Shown in pieces: positions 34,885 through 46,013 of a stretch of DNA of 64,000 nucleotides; the stretch's first letter is position 1, and each line of letters starts with the position of its first letter. The stretch is from Rhynchopus sp. YZ270_cl-10 (taxonomy: Eukaryota > Euglenozoa > Diplonemea > Diplonemida > Diplonemidae): NCBI GenBank assembly GCA_964035575.1, contig OZ037866.1:124001-188000 (forward strand), written 5' to 3'. The notes below the pieces were generated by a model. It searched no databases, was not told the origin of the DNA, and worked only from the letters and a program-made list of their open reading frames with translations. The position numbers were made by a program, and so were the translations under genes.

Positions 34885-37800
34885 TGTAGTGTGTGAAAAA
34901 GCGTGTGTGTGTGGGGGGTGGGGGTGGGGGAAAGAAGTGGAGGGGGTTGTCTCCCGCACCCCCCTCAGCCCGCCAGATCTTCCTACTCCACGTGTACACC
35001 CCCCGCCTTTTGTTGATTTTGTGGAAGAAGGGGGTTTAAAAAGGGGGGTGTGAATAATCATGTGCCATAGTCCGTCTCAAGTCCGCCAAAACTCGGGCGG
35101 GTCTTTGGTGAATTTTTTTGGCGGACCCAGGTGGGCCATGGAGTAATATGAGTAATCAATTAGATTCATATACTTTCAGTTCACAGAATTGAAGACAGAA
35201 TCAAGAAAAAAAGGGGGGGGTGAGGAGAGTGAGGAAAGGGAAGAAGAGAGAGAAGGGTATCCTTTTTTTTGTTTGTTTGTATGCATTTTAATAAAAAAAC
35301 AAAATCGCGGGAGGCAAAAAAAAAAAATGGTTTTGCAAGATGACCCTCACCCCTTTGCTTAGTCACCTTAGAAAAACCAAAACCAAAAAACAAAAACAAC
35401 AAAAACAACAACAAAAAAGAGAACAGAAGCGAAGAGAGAAAGAGGGGAGGGAGGTTTTTGTTGTATCGACAATCACCTACCGAGGTAGGATCTGTACACA
35501 ATGTCGCCCTAAGGCTTTGTACTTAATCTTTTTTTTTTTTTTGAAAGCCGTTCAATGTGCTGGGAAAAAAAGGTCGTTTTTCTTTTCTCTCTATTTTTAT
35601 TTTTTCTTTTCTCGTTTTTTTTGCGCCTCCGACCACCCTGTGGAGTTGTTGCAGGGCAAAAGAAAAGATAAATACCAGTAGACTGTATTTTAAAGAACAA
35701 CACACATTCTGGATTTTTGGGCTATGTTTGTCCTTAGGGAACAATTATCCATATTTTGCTTTCAAATATACACACACACTTTTAAAGATCTCAAAAAAGA
35801 GAATGGGTGGGGTGAATAACGTTCGCGAAAAAAAAAAAAGGGGGGTGGGTGGGAAGAAAAAAAAAAAAATAATTTTTCGTCGATGAAAGAACAACTACAT
35901 CATCTTTCAAGCTTATTGTTATGGTAATATTTTTTTTTGTGGGGGGGGAGGAGGGGAGGGGAGGGAGAGGGTGCTTCGCTGTTCTCAAAGAAAAAGAAAA
36001 AGAAAAAATAAAAAAACATTACCCAAACTACATCTTCTGGTAATGCAGCAAAAAAAATAAACAAAAGAGAAGGGGGTTTGGGTCGATATGATCCGGTATT
36101 AGATGACATCCAGGCACCTTCGGGTCAAAAAAATCGCCCCTATTTCCTTCCTTTTTGGATATTGTTTTTTTACAAAAAGGTTGAAAAAGAATAATAAAAT
36201 CAAGTCGAAAAATTCCCCGTTTGTTTTGTTTGTTTTGTTTGTATTTTTTTTTTTTTTTTTTGAAATAGTGTATTTTGCCTCGCAAGTTTTACTATTACTT
36301 TGTTGAGTTTTTTATTTTTGAACGCCCGTTTATTTTAATCCCGTTTTTTTTTGTTGTGTTTTTTTTTTTTTTTTTTTTCATATTTTTTTTTTATATCGTC
36401 GGTTACTTTTTGTTTTTTTTTTTTGTTTTTGTATTTTCCCAAAATTTTGTAGTTTTTTTTTTGTTTTGTTTTTTGTTTTGTGTCTCGAAAAGGTAAAAAG
36501 ACTCTTGAGTACTATTTTTGTTTTCCTCTTTTCCTCAGGAAGTCTTTATGTTTTGTTTTTGTTTTTGTATATTTTTTATGTTATTTTTTTTTCTATCCAG
36601 CTGCATTTCTTTCTGCATATTTTTGTTTTTTTTGTTTTCATGCACGAAAAGAAACTGCAACAGAATAACTGTGAAATGTGCCTCACAACACATCTATAGA
36701 AAATGAAAAATAGTAGTGCAATACGTACATTCAGCGAATTGAAAGTAAAGTAAAGAACTACATTTTTTTCCAAAAGAAAATATTCAAAAAAAAAAAAAAA
36801 AAAAAAATACCCTTACCTTCTGGGGTTGTTGTTCTGTATCCCAATTTTAAAAAAATAAAAATTAAAAAAAAACTAGCTTTGTACCGATTACCTGGGTCAC
36901 CTCCTTATCAACCTTTTCGCCTTGCAAACCCTTGGTTGCGAACTACGTCGATTCCTGACGAGTATCATTTTGGTCAAATAATCTAACCTTATTTTTTCTT
37001 CACAAAACGGTTCTCTTCTTTCCCTTTTTTTTTTTTTTTGAATTGCTATTTTTCTTTTTTCTTTTTTTTCCAAAAAAAAAAAAATTCAAAAAAAGCAGTC
37101 TTTAAAAAAAAAAGAACGTGGCCATCACAACAACGTCGTTTTACCGTCCTCACCTCTTCCTACCTAGTTATCCCACCAAGCCCCTATATTTCCTTAGCAT
37201 TTCCCTTCCCCCTTCTTTCAATTAACCCAACACCCCCTCCATTTTTTTTTTTCTCTCTTTTTTTTTTCCCCCGTCGGGATGAAGTGTTTTAGTGTTCTCT
37301 CTGTACATTGCTTTCAAATACCAAGAGGCCTTATTCAAACGTCATGTGTAATTTCTTCAATTGTTTTTTTTTTTTTTTTAAATCAGTGGTTTACTCGGTT
37401 TTGCGTATTCTGGATGGTACCCCCTAAGTTTAGGTTTTACTTTCTTTCACGGGTGTGAAGTAAAGTAAATCTGAAACTACTCAATCCAACCATTTTCCCT
37501 CGTGAAACTGTATCACAGCTCCATAAAACAAGGAAATAATGCAAAAGTAAAACGCACAAAAAAAAAAATATGAAAAAAGAAACATGACACAGAAAAGGCG
37601 CAGGTCGGGTAAATTGTCGCACTCAAAACAATCAAAAAGCTTCACTGAGGTTGTGGGAAAAAAACATAAAAAGAAGAACGGAAAATGGGGGGTAAAAAAA
37701 GGGGGGAAAGGGGGGGAGCAAAGAATTAGGGCTGGCGCGTTATTAGTTTGGAATCCCCGCGGGACAACTCTGTTGATGCTACACAAATACCTTATCACCA

Positions 37801-38125
37801 CCATTACCGTTCCCACCATTTATTCGTTAACGTTTTGTGGCCAAAAATAAAATCTTTGCAAAAAAGCGTTTCGCCAAAAAAAAAAGCCTCACTTCCCCTA
37901 CAATTTTTTTTCCCATTTTTTTGACGGTGCTTTGTTTGCTAGAAAAGTGCTGTGCGTTGAGAAACCGCGAAAAGAGAAAAAAAAACAGGTTGAATATTGC
38001 GGGTGCTCGTGCAGAGTGAAACTCATCTGTGCTCGGGGGATAGAGTGGGAAGGTGGAAGCAGGGCACACGAGAGCACAGCGCGCGACAGTGCCGCAGGCT
38101 ACCCGTGCCCGTGGCAGCTCCGTTC
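34885..38125. other. Homopolymer-rich spacer
   Basis: No gene is supported. It contains the channel promoter region and a family E hairpin repeat at 35160-35195 (ATACTTTCAGTTCACAGAAT). A weak family A unit is at 35330-35370 and a family F unit at 35463-35520 (TATCGACAATCACCTACC). From 35520 to 37400 the DNA is dominated by A and T runs of 8-22 bases. The 3' flank of the first PDZ-family gene ends the interval. Confidence 0.5.
35031..35048 (-). promoter_or_regulatory. Candidate C-run/TTTAAA promoter motif
   Basis: On the minus strand CCCCCCTTTTTAAACCCCC lies about 150 bases before the channel ATG. Similar motifs, a T/A-rich YTWAAC or TTTACA next to C5-C8, precede the WD40 (17565-17583), MsrA (10243-10257) and third PDZ-family (49706-49726) genes. 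This is pattern evidence only. Confidence 0.3.
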
Positions 38126-40386
38126 TTACTGCTCCTTCTCCTCAGCCTTCTCCTCCTCCTTGGTCTCCTCCTTCTTCTCCTCACCCTCCTTCTTCTCAGC
38201 ACGCTCCTTGCGGACACGTGGCTTGGCAGACTTCCACTTCTGTGCTCCCTCATCAGCGTAGAAGGTCAGGAACTCAGCGTAGGTGAACATCTTGCCATCA
38301 GGGTCCGACTTGTCGGTGCGCACCTCAACAAGCCCAAGCTTTGCGCTGTTGCCAGCCTCCTTCAGCACCTCCGCCAGGGTGCGGCCGTTCACCTTCTTCT
38401 CGTTCACCGACACAATCTTGACAGACTTCTTCACACCAGCCTTGGCCGCAGCGCTGTCCTCCTCAACCTCGAGGATGTACACACCGTCACGGCTCCACCC
38501 GATCGGCTCGCCCTCAGCACGCTCAAGGGTCACCTCCTGCACCTTGTCCTCCACCTTCTTCGCCTCCTTCTTGCCATCCTTGGGGGCAGCCTTCTTCCAG
38601 AGGGCCTCTCCCTCCTTCTTGCCGTACTCCTCAACGAACTCCTTCTTGGTGTAAGTCTTCTTGGACTTGGGCTCGTTGGGGTCACGGCGCTTCTCATCCT
38701 GTCGGGTAATGGTGTTTTGTTGTGGCAAAGGAAAGTGTTCATAATATTATACAGTTCCTACCCAAAGCAGTGTGTATAGATAAAGTGCCTCTGCACTGGC
38801 AGGTGGTGTGGAATATCAGTGGGCAGTAGAGCACGTGGCAGCTCCAGTCTCCTAGCAACGGATGTGTGAACGCCATAGCGATGAAGTTTAAGTGGGGATC
38901 TAGATAGTGATCTTCGAACGATGTGTATGCACTAGACGTGAACGGGGTGTGAAGATGTACATACCTCGGCCGCCTTCTTCCAGAGGGCGTCAGCCTTCTT
39001 CTGGCCGTACTCCTCAACGAACTCCTTCTTGGTGTAGGTCTTCTTGGACTTCGGCTCGTTGGGGTCACGGCGCTTCTCGTTTGCGTCAGCGCGTCCCTCA
39101 GCAGGGGCGGCCTTCTTCCAGAGGGCGTCAGCCTTCTTCTGTCCGTACTCCTCAACGAACTCCTTCTTGGTGTAAGTCTTCTTGGACTTCGGCTCGTTGG
39201 GGTCACGGCGCTTCTCGGGGGCGTCGGAAGTGCGTCCCTCAGCAGGGGCGGCCTTCTTCCAGAGGGCGTCGGCCTTCTTCTGTCCGTACTCCTCAACGAA
39301 CTCCTTCTTGGTGTAGGTCTTCCTCGACTTGGGCTCGTTGGGGTCACGGCGCTTCTCGGGGCCTTCGGAGCGAGCAGCACGTCCCTCAGCAGGGGCGGCC
39401 TTCTTCCAGAGGGCGTCAGCCTTCTTCTGTCCGTACTCAACCACGAACTCCTTCTTGGTGTAGGTCTTCCTGGACTTCGGCTCGTTGGGGTCACGACGCT
39501 TCTCGGGTCCGTCGGAGGTACGTCCCTCCCCGGCGGGGGCACCCTTCTTCCAGAGCGCCTCTCCCTTGTTACGGCCGTATTCGGTGATGAACTCGGCACG
39601 GGTGTAGCGCTTGCGGGAGTTGGGCTCGGAGGGGTCGCGACGCTTCTCGACCTCTCCTCTGTCTCCTCTGGCACCTGCGGGGGCGGACTTCGCCCAGAGG
39701 GCCTCGCCCTTGCCACGACCGTACTCGGCGATGAACTCAGCGTGGGTGTAGCGGGGTCCACGGGGCTCGTTGGGGTCGGCACGCTTCTCCTCTCTCTGGT
39801 CACGGCGCTGTGCTCCGAAGTCACGGTTGTTTCCTCCGAAGGTGTTGGCGTCACGGTTGTTGTACTCACGGCGTGCGGGGGGAGCGTTGTTGCGTCCTCC
39901 GCCTGCCTCCTCCCAGGTGCGCACACCGTCGCGGCCGTAGTACTTCTGGAACTCCTCGAAGGTGTAGAGCTGGCCGTCCTTGGGGTCGCGGCGGCGAAGT
40001 GGCTGTGATGGGCGGTCGTGCTGGGGTGGGCCGGCAGGGCGCTCGGCGCGTGGTGCGCGCGCTGCGCCACGCGAGCCACCCTCAGCAGGGCGGATCATGG
40101 AACGCAGTGCGTCGAAGCGCACACCGTTGATCAGCACCTCCGCAACGGCGTTGGGGTCCAGCCCTGGGCCAGGGAGTGCCGTCACCACCCCGGTCATCCC
40201 CTGCTGCACAACCTGCCCACGCTCCTCACCCTCAAGCTTGACAAGCGCCTCAACACGCATGCCCACACGGTACGCCTCACCCTTCTCCCATGCCTGCTCG
40301 CCCTTGGCCTCACCGTAGTAGCTCACGAACTCCTGGCGGGTGTAGGTCGTCGTGCTCGACTTGTCAAAGGGGTCGTAACGGCGCAT
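38126..40386 (-). CDS. SH3-like / YG-motif repeat / PDZ protein, paralogue A
   Basis: Exons are 38965-40386 and 38126-38698. The 266-base intron (GTATGT...CCCGACAG) is phase 0. The product has 664 residues. It begins with a YTRQEFVSYYG motif. Next comes a compact ~65-residue beta-rich unit (VGMRVEALVKLEGEE to EVLINGVRFDALRSMIRP), probably SH3- or KOW-like. Eight YT..EF...YG....W motifs follow, in Lys/Glu/Arg-rich units of about 48 residues, seven in exon 1 and one in exon 2. A PDZ-like domain (GWSRDGVYILEVEEDSAAAK to KVNGRTLAEVLKEAG), a last YG motif (MFTYAEFLTFYADEGAQKW) and a Lys/Glu tail complete it. I know no named family with this layout. A cytosolic scaffold is a guess from the PDZ domain. 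Both ends are almost identical in DNA to paralogue B. Confidence 0.85.
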
Positions 40387-41907
40387 TTTGTAAGAAAAGA
40401 GAAAAAAGAGTGGGGGAAAAAAGGAGTGTTTGTTTTTTGCTCTGTGAAGAATTGTAAGTTGAAATGAGGATGGAGGTAATCACAGCTGGGCGATGTAAAA
40501 AAAAAAAAGGGGGGCTTGTATTTTGTGGTTGTTGCGCTTTGCTTGTTCACCCCATAACTTTAAAAATGAAAAAAAAAAAGAAAAAAAACTTGAAAAGAGA
40601 AGCGAGAAAAGCATTTTTGGGCAGGTGAGGTTTGCCCCTTGGTGCTCTGGAGCAGGTGCATATGAGACCACCCCTTTTGTTTGTTTTTTTCTTCTTTTTG
40701 CTGTCATCGTTTTTTTTCTTCTTTTTCCATCTGGAGAATAATTATGACTGCCTCCACCCAAGGTTTTTTTTTTTAAAGTACCCACCCCGCAATGTTTTCC
40801 TTTCATTTGCCTTGCTTTCTGGTTAGGGGGGGGGATGGGGGGTTCTTGCCAAAAAAAAAAAAAGAAGAAGAAGAAAATGGGGAAAAACAAAAAAGGCAAA
40901 TATAAGAAAAATATAGCATGCCTTCGTATCGTCGTAAAACAAAAAAAAAAAAATCAAAAAATCAATATCGAAAAGGTGTGAGTCCGCTAGACCATTCGCT
41001 GTAAACAAAAAAAGGGGGGGGGTCAGGTTTTCTTTGAAGCGGAAAAAAAACCACTCGAGGTAAATCCATCTTCGTCAAAAGAAAACAGAAAAAAAATTAG
41101 GGGTGGACACTGAGGATAATCACCTCACACAAAATCCTCATTCCACCCATATTATTATTCTTCCTTTTTGTTGTTCAGAGTTTACAAGCTACTCTATACG
41201 GAAAAAAGATTTTTTTTTTTTGGGGGGGGAGATGGTATCATATCCAAAAGAGAAGTTGAAAAAGTGAAAACGCCCTACACGCCAGCAAACGCAGGCACTG
41301 ATTCCCCCGAGGGGTGTCGAACCCCCCAGAGACTACTTCATCAAAATAAACCCCCCAAAAAGGCCCCACCCAAAAAAGAAAAAAAACATCAAATCAATTA
41401 ACTGGTGGAAATGGTCGAGATGTCTGAACGTCTCTGGAACACATTGTGCACTCTGTTATCGAACCCACAGAGTCCTGCACTTTGGAATTGCAGACAAGAA
41501 CAAAAACACCTCGAGCCACTTCCTTAGTTGGATAATATAAAAAGAATACTTTTTAAATAGGAAGGGAAGGGAAGGGGGGGTGGGAAACGTTTCTTGTATT
41601 TTACTTTGTTCATTTTGTTTGTTGTTGAATATTTTTTTGTTTTTTTTTTTGTTGTTGTTTGTTTTTTTTTTTTTTTTTGCTGTCGTTATTCATTTTTTTT
41701 CTGTTAAAAAGTTACCCCCGTTGTAAACCAAAAAATGTTTGGGAGTGTGGGAGTGGCTTTTTTTGTTTAATATTGGGGGCATCTTTGCTTTGTTATTTTT
41801 TGTTGTTTTGTTTTTAGTGTTTTTTTTTGTTTTTTTTTGTTTTTTGTATACTTTTTTTTTCTTCAATTTATCTGAACGTTCGCACTCCCAAAAACGGCGG
41901 GTGGCTT
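40387..41907. other. Spacer between paralogues A and B
   Basis: A- and T-run-rich DNA with a family B unit at about 41250-41345 and a second, B-like fragment at about 41440-41485 (its complement contains GGGTTCGATAAC). The 3' flank of paralogue B begins after long T runs at 41630-41700. No gene is seen. Confidence 0.5.
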
Positions 41908-44900
41908 TCATTCCTCCTTCTTCTCCTCCTCCTTGGTATCCTCCTTCTTCTCCTCACCCTCCTTCTTCTCAGCACGCTCCTTGCGGACACGTGGCTTGGC
42001 AGACTTCCACTTCTGTGCTCCCTCATCAGCGTAGAAGGTCAGGAACTCAGCGTAGGTGAACATCTTGCCATCAGGGTCCGACTTGTCGGTGCGCACCTCA
42101 ACAAGCCCAAGCTTTGCGCTGTTGCCAGCCTCCTTCAGCACCTCCGCCAGGGTGCGGCCGTTCACCTTCTTCTCGTTCACCGACACAATCTTGACAGACT
42201 TCTTCACACCAGCCTTGGCCGCAGCGCTGTCCTCCTCAACCTCGAGGATGTACACACCGTCACGGCTCCACCCGATCGGCTCGCCCTCAGCACGCTCAAG
42301 GGTCACCTCCTGCACCTTGTCCTCCACCTTCTTCACCTCCTTCTTGCCCTCCTTGGCGGGGGCAGCCTTCTTCCAGAGTGCCTCTCCCTCCTTCTTGCCG
42401 TACTCGTCCACGAATTCCTTCTTGGTGTAGGTCTTCTTGGACTTCGGCTCGTTGGGGTCACGGCGCTTCTCGGGCTCGTCGTCCTGAATAGGTTGGGGTG
42501 GTGTTTATTATGTGTGTTTTGGGTTAAGTGGTGGGGACCTTTTCAAAATAAAGGTTAGTTCACGAACGGGAGGATGCACCCTTTGATGGAAACCAGAAGA
42601 TGTATAACAACTACCTTCCACACAATAGTATTTTACAACACAACGACAAAGGATTGCAAAGGTAACCACACACCTTCTTGGCGGGGGCAGCCTTCTTCCA
42701 GAGTGCCTCTCCCTCCTTCTTGCCGTACTCGTCCACGAATTCCTTCTTGGTGTAGGTCTTCTTGGACTTCGGCTCGTTGGGGTCACGGCGCTTCTCGGGG
42801 GCATCGTCCTGAATAGGTTGGGTGTTGATAAAGGGAAATATTTTCATGAAATAAGCCGGGAAGTTGACAGTGCAAAACACCTCTGGATGTGGGGGTCATC
42901 CGGAATCTTGTACGAGGGGTTGCTTACGGGAATACTTGACATAGTCAACTGTTGGGGCCGGGGTCACATGAATCACAGTAAAACGTTAGGAGGCCACAAC
43001 AATTATGTCAGTTTCCGATCAGCGTACGCACGCACAGAAAATTTTATTGGGTACTTATGTCACATACCTTCTTCACCTCCTTGGCGGGGGCAGCCTTCTT
43101 CCAGAGTGCCTCTCCCTCCTTCTTGCCGTACTCGTCCACGAATTCCTTCTTGGTGTAGGTCTTCTTGGACTTGGGCTCGTTGGGGTCACGGCGCTTCTCG
43201 GGGGCATCGTCCTTCTTCACCTCCTTGGCGGGGGCAGCCTTCTTCCAAAGAGCCTCACCCTCCTTCTTGCCGTACTCATCCACGAACTCCTTCTTGGTGT
43301 AGGTCTTCTTGGACTTGGGCTCGTTGGGGTCACGGCGCTTTTCGGGGGCATCGTCCTGGGTTGGTAATGAGAATGTCCATTGTATTTCAATGAAATAATA
43401 ATATGTTACACGCTACGGGCGCACCCCACTACCGAGTCGGTCTCTCTCCGTAAACGAAGACGAGAACGGAGTCGGTGACAGTTACACAGCACGTGACCAG
43501 CGGTGATGACATACCTTCTTCTCCTCCTTGGCGGGTGCAGCCTTCTTCCAGAGTGCCTCTCCCTCCTTCTTGCCGTACTCATCCACGAACTCCTTCTTGG
43601 TGTAAGTCTTCTTGGACTTCGGCTCGTTGGGGTCACGACGCTTCTCGGGGGCGTCATCCTGAATAGGTTGGGGTGGTGTTTATTATGTGTGTTTCTAAGT
43701 GATGTTGTTAGTGACTCATCAGGAGAAAAGGCACGACCGCGACAGAAGCTGAACACAATACAGTTCTTCAGCATGTGTGCCATGTGCCATGTGCCATGTG
43801 CCATGTGCCATGTGCCATGTGCCATGTGCCATGTGCCATGTGCCATGTGCCATGTGCCATGTGCCATGTGCCATATGCCATGTGCCATGTGCCATGTGCC
43901 ATGTGCCATGTGCCATGTGCCATGTGCCATGTGCCATGTGCCATGTGCCATGTGCCATGTGCCATGTGCCATGTGCCATGTGCCATGTGCCATGTGCCAT
44001 GTGCCATGTGCCATGTGCCATGTGCCATGTGCCATGTGCCATGTGCCATGTGCCATGTGCCATGTGCCATGTGCCATGTGCCATGTGCCATGTGCCATGT
44101 GCCATGTGCCATGTGCCATGTGCCATGTGCCATGTGCCATGTGCCATGTGCCATGTGCCATGTGCCATGTGCCATGTGCCATGTGCCATGTGCCATGTGC
44201 CATGTGCCATGTGCCATGTGCCATGTGCCATGTGCCATGTGCCATGTGCCATGTGCCATGTGCCATGTGCCATGTGCCATGTGCCATGTGCCATGTGCCA
44301 TGTATCATGTGTCATGTGTCATGTGTGTTATACCTCGCCACTTACGCTGCACAGCGCACCAAATATTAATTGAAACAATCCTAAATAAATTAATGTTGGG
44401 GATCGAACACATACCTTCTTCACCTCCTTGGCGGGGGCAGCCTTCTTCCAGAGTGCCTCTCCCTCCTTCTTGCCGTACTCGTCCACGAATTCCTTCTTGG
44501 TGTAGGTCTTCTTGGACTTCGGCTCGTTGGGGTCACGACGCTTCTCGGGGGCATCGTCCTTCTTCACCTCCTTGGCGGGGGCAGCCTTCTTCCAGAGTGC
44601 CTCACCCTCCTTCTTGCCGTACTCGTCCACGAATTCCTTCTTGGTGTAGGTCTTCTTGGACTTGGGCTCGTTGGGGTCACGGCGCTTCTCAGGGGCATCG
44701 TCCTTCTTCACCTCCTTGGCGGGGGCAGCCTTCTTCCAAAGAGCCTCACCCTCCTTCTTGCCGTACTCATCCACGAACTCCTTCTTGGTGTAGGTCTTCT
44801 TGGACTTGGGCTCGTTGGGGTCACGACGCTTCTCGGGCTCGTCATCCTTCTTCACATCCTTGGCGGGGGCAGCCTTCTTCCAGAGTGCCTCACCCTCCTT

Positions 44901-46013
44901 CTTGCCGTACTCGTCCACGAATTCCTTCTTGGTGTAGGTCTTCTTGGACTTCGGCTCGTTGGGGTCACGGCGCTTCTCGGGGGCATCGTCCTTCTTCACC
45001 TCCTTGGCGGGGGCAGCCTTCTTCCAAAGAGCCTCACCCTCCTTCTTGCCGTACTCATCCACGAACTCCTTCTTGGTGTAGGTCTTCTTGGACTTGGGCT
45101 CGTTGGGGTCACGGCGCTTCTCAGGGGCATCGTCCTTCTTCACATCCTTGGGGGCAGCCTTCTTCCAGAGTGCCTCTCCCTCCTTCTTGCCGTACTCATC
45201 CACGAATTCCTTCTTGGTGTAGGTCTTCTTGGACTTCGGCTCGTTGGGGTCACGACGCTTCTCAGGGGCGTCCTGCCTGGGGGCGGGGCGCTGGGTCTGC
45301 TGCTGGACTCTGTTTGCGGACTGCTGTCTGGCCTGGGCGCGACCGGCGGCTCCCCAGACGTCGACACCCTTGCGGGGGCCGTACTCGGCGAGGAACTCGT
45401 CACGGGTGTACTTGCGTCCACCGCTCTTCTCGTTGGGGTCGTAGCGACGCTCCTCGGGTGCGTTGCGGTTCTGGTCCCAGTTGTTGTTGTTGTTCCTGTT
45501 GTTGGGGTAGTTGTTGTTTTGGTAGCCACCGTTGTTGTTGTTGTTGTTGTAGTTGTTGCGTCTGTCCTGCTGGTAGTCGTTGTTGTTGTTGTTGCTGCGT
45601 GTGTTGTACTGGTCACGGTGGTCACGCTGGTCGCGCTGGTTCCCTCCGAACGTGTCCTGGCTGCGGTATTCCCTGCGCTCCTGGCGCGGGTTGGAGTCCT
45701 TCTGGGTTGCAGGGCGGATCATGGAACGCAGTGCGTCGAAGCGCACACCGTTGATCAGCACCTCCGCAACTGCGTTGGGGTCGATGCCCGGGCCCGGCAG
45801 AGAGGTCACCACCCCGGTCATCCCCTGCTGCACAACCTGCCCACGCTCCTCACCCTCAAGCTTGACAAGCGCCTCAACACGCATGCCCACACGGTACGCC
45901 TCACCCTTCTCCCATGCCTGCTCGCCCTTGGCCTCACCGTAGTAGCTCACGAACTCCTGGCGGGTGTAGGTCGTCGTGCTCGACTTGTCAAAGGGGTCGT
46001 AACGGCGTGCCAT
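41908..46013 (-). CDS. SH3-like / YG-motif repeat / PDZ protein, paralogue B, five exons
   Basis: Exons are 44415-46013, 43515-43658, 43068-43355, 42674-42808 and 41908-42483. Introns are 756, 159, 259 and 190 bases, all phase 0, giving 913 residues. The layout follows paralogue A: an N-terminal YG motif and the SH3-like unit, then an Asn-rich, Gln-rich linker absent from A. A second YG motif follows, then eleven nearly identical 45-48-residue repeats (RRDPNEPKSKKTYTKKEF, VDEYGKKEGEALWKKAAPAK). Six repeats are in exon 1, one in exon 2, two in exon 3, one in exon 4 and one in exon 5. A PDZ-like domain, a last YG motif and a Lys/Glu tail follow. Exons 2-4 are whole repeats, so the gene grew by exon duplication. 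Intron 1 carries a 7-bp satellite and intron 3 a family B fragment. Confidence 0.85.
43771..44326. repeat. 7-bp satellite (GCCATGT)n, about 79 copies, inside an intron
   Basis: The array fills most of intron 1 of paralogue B. One unit reads GCCATAT near 43870 and the right end degrades to ATGTGTC. Because 7 is not a multiple of 3 and the unit lacks stops, all frames stay open and give false His/Cys/Trp-rich proteins on both strands. Confidence 0.97.

Noticed and set aside
43406-45754. His/Cys/Trp-rich frames of up to 659 codons over the 7-bp array and across the PDZ genes
   Set aside because: They arise from a stop-free 7-bp satellite in an intron and from antisense of the repeat exons. The minus-strand paralogue explains the coding signal.
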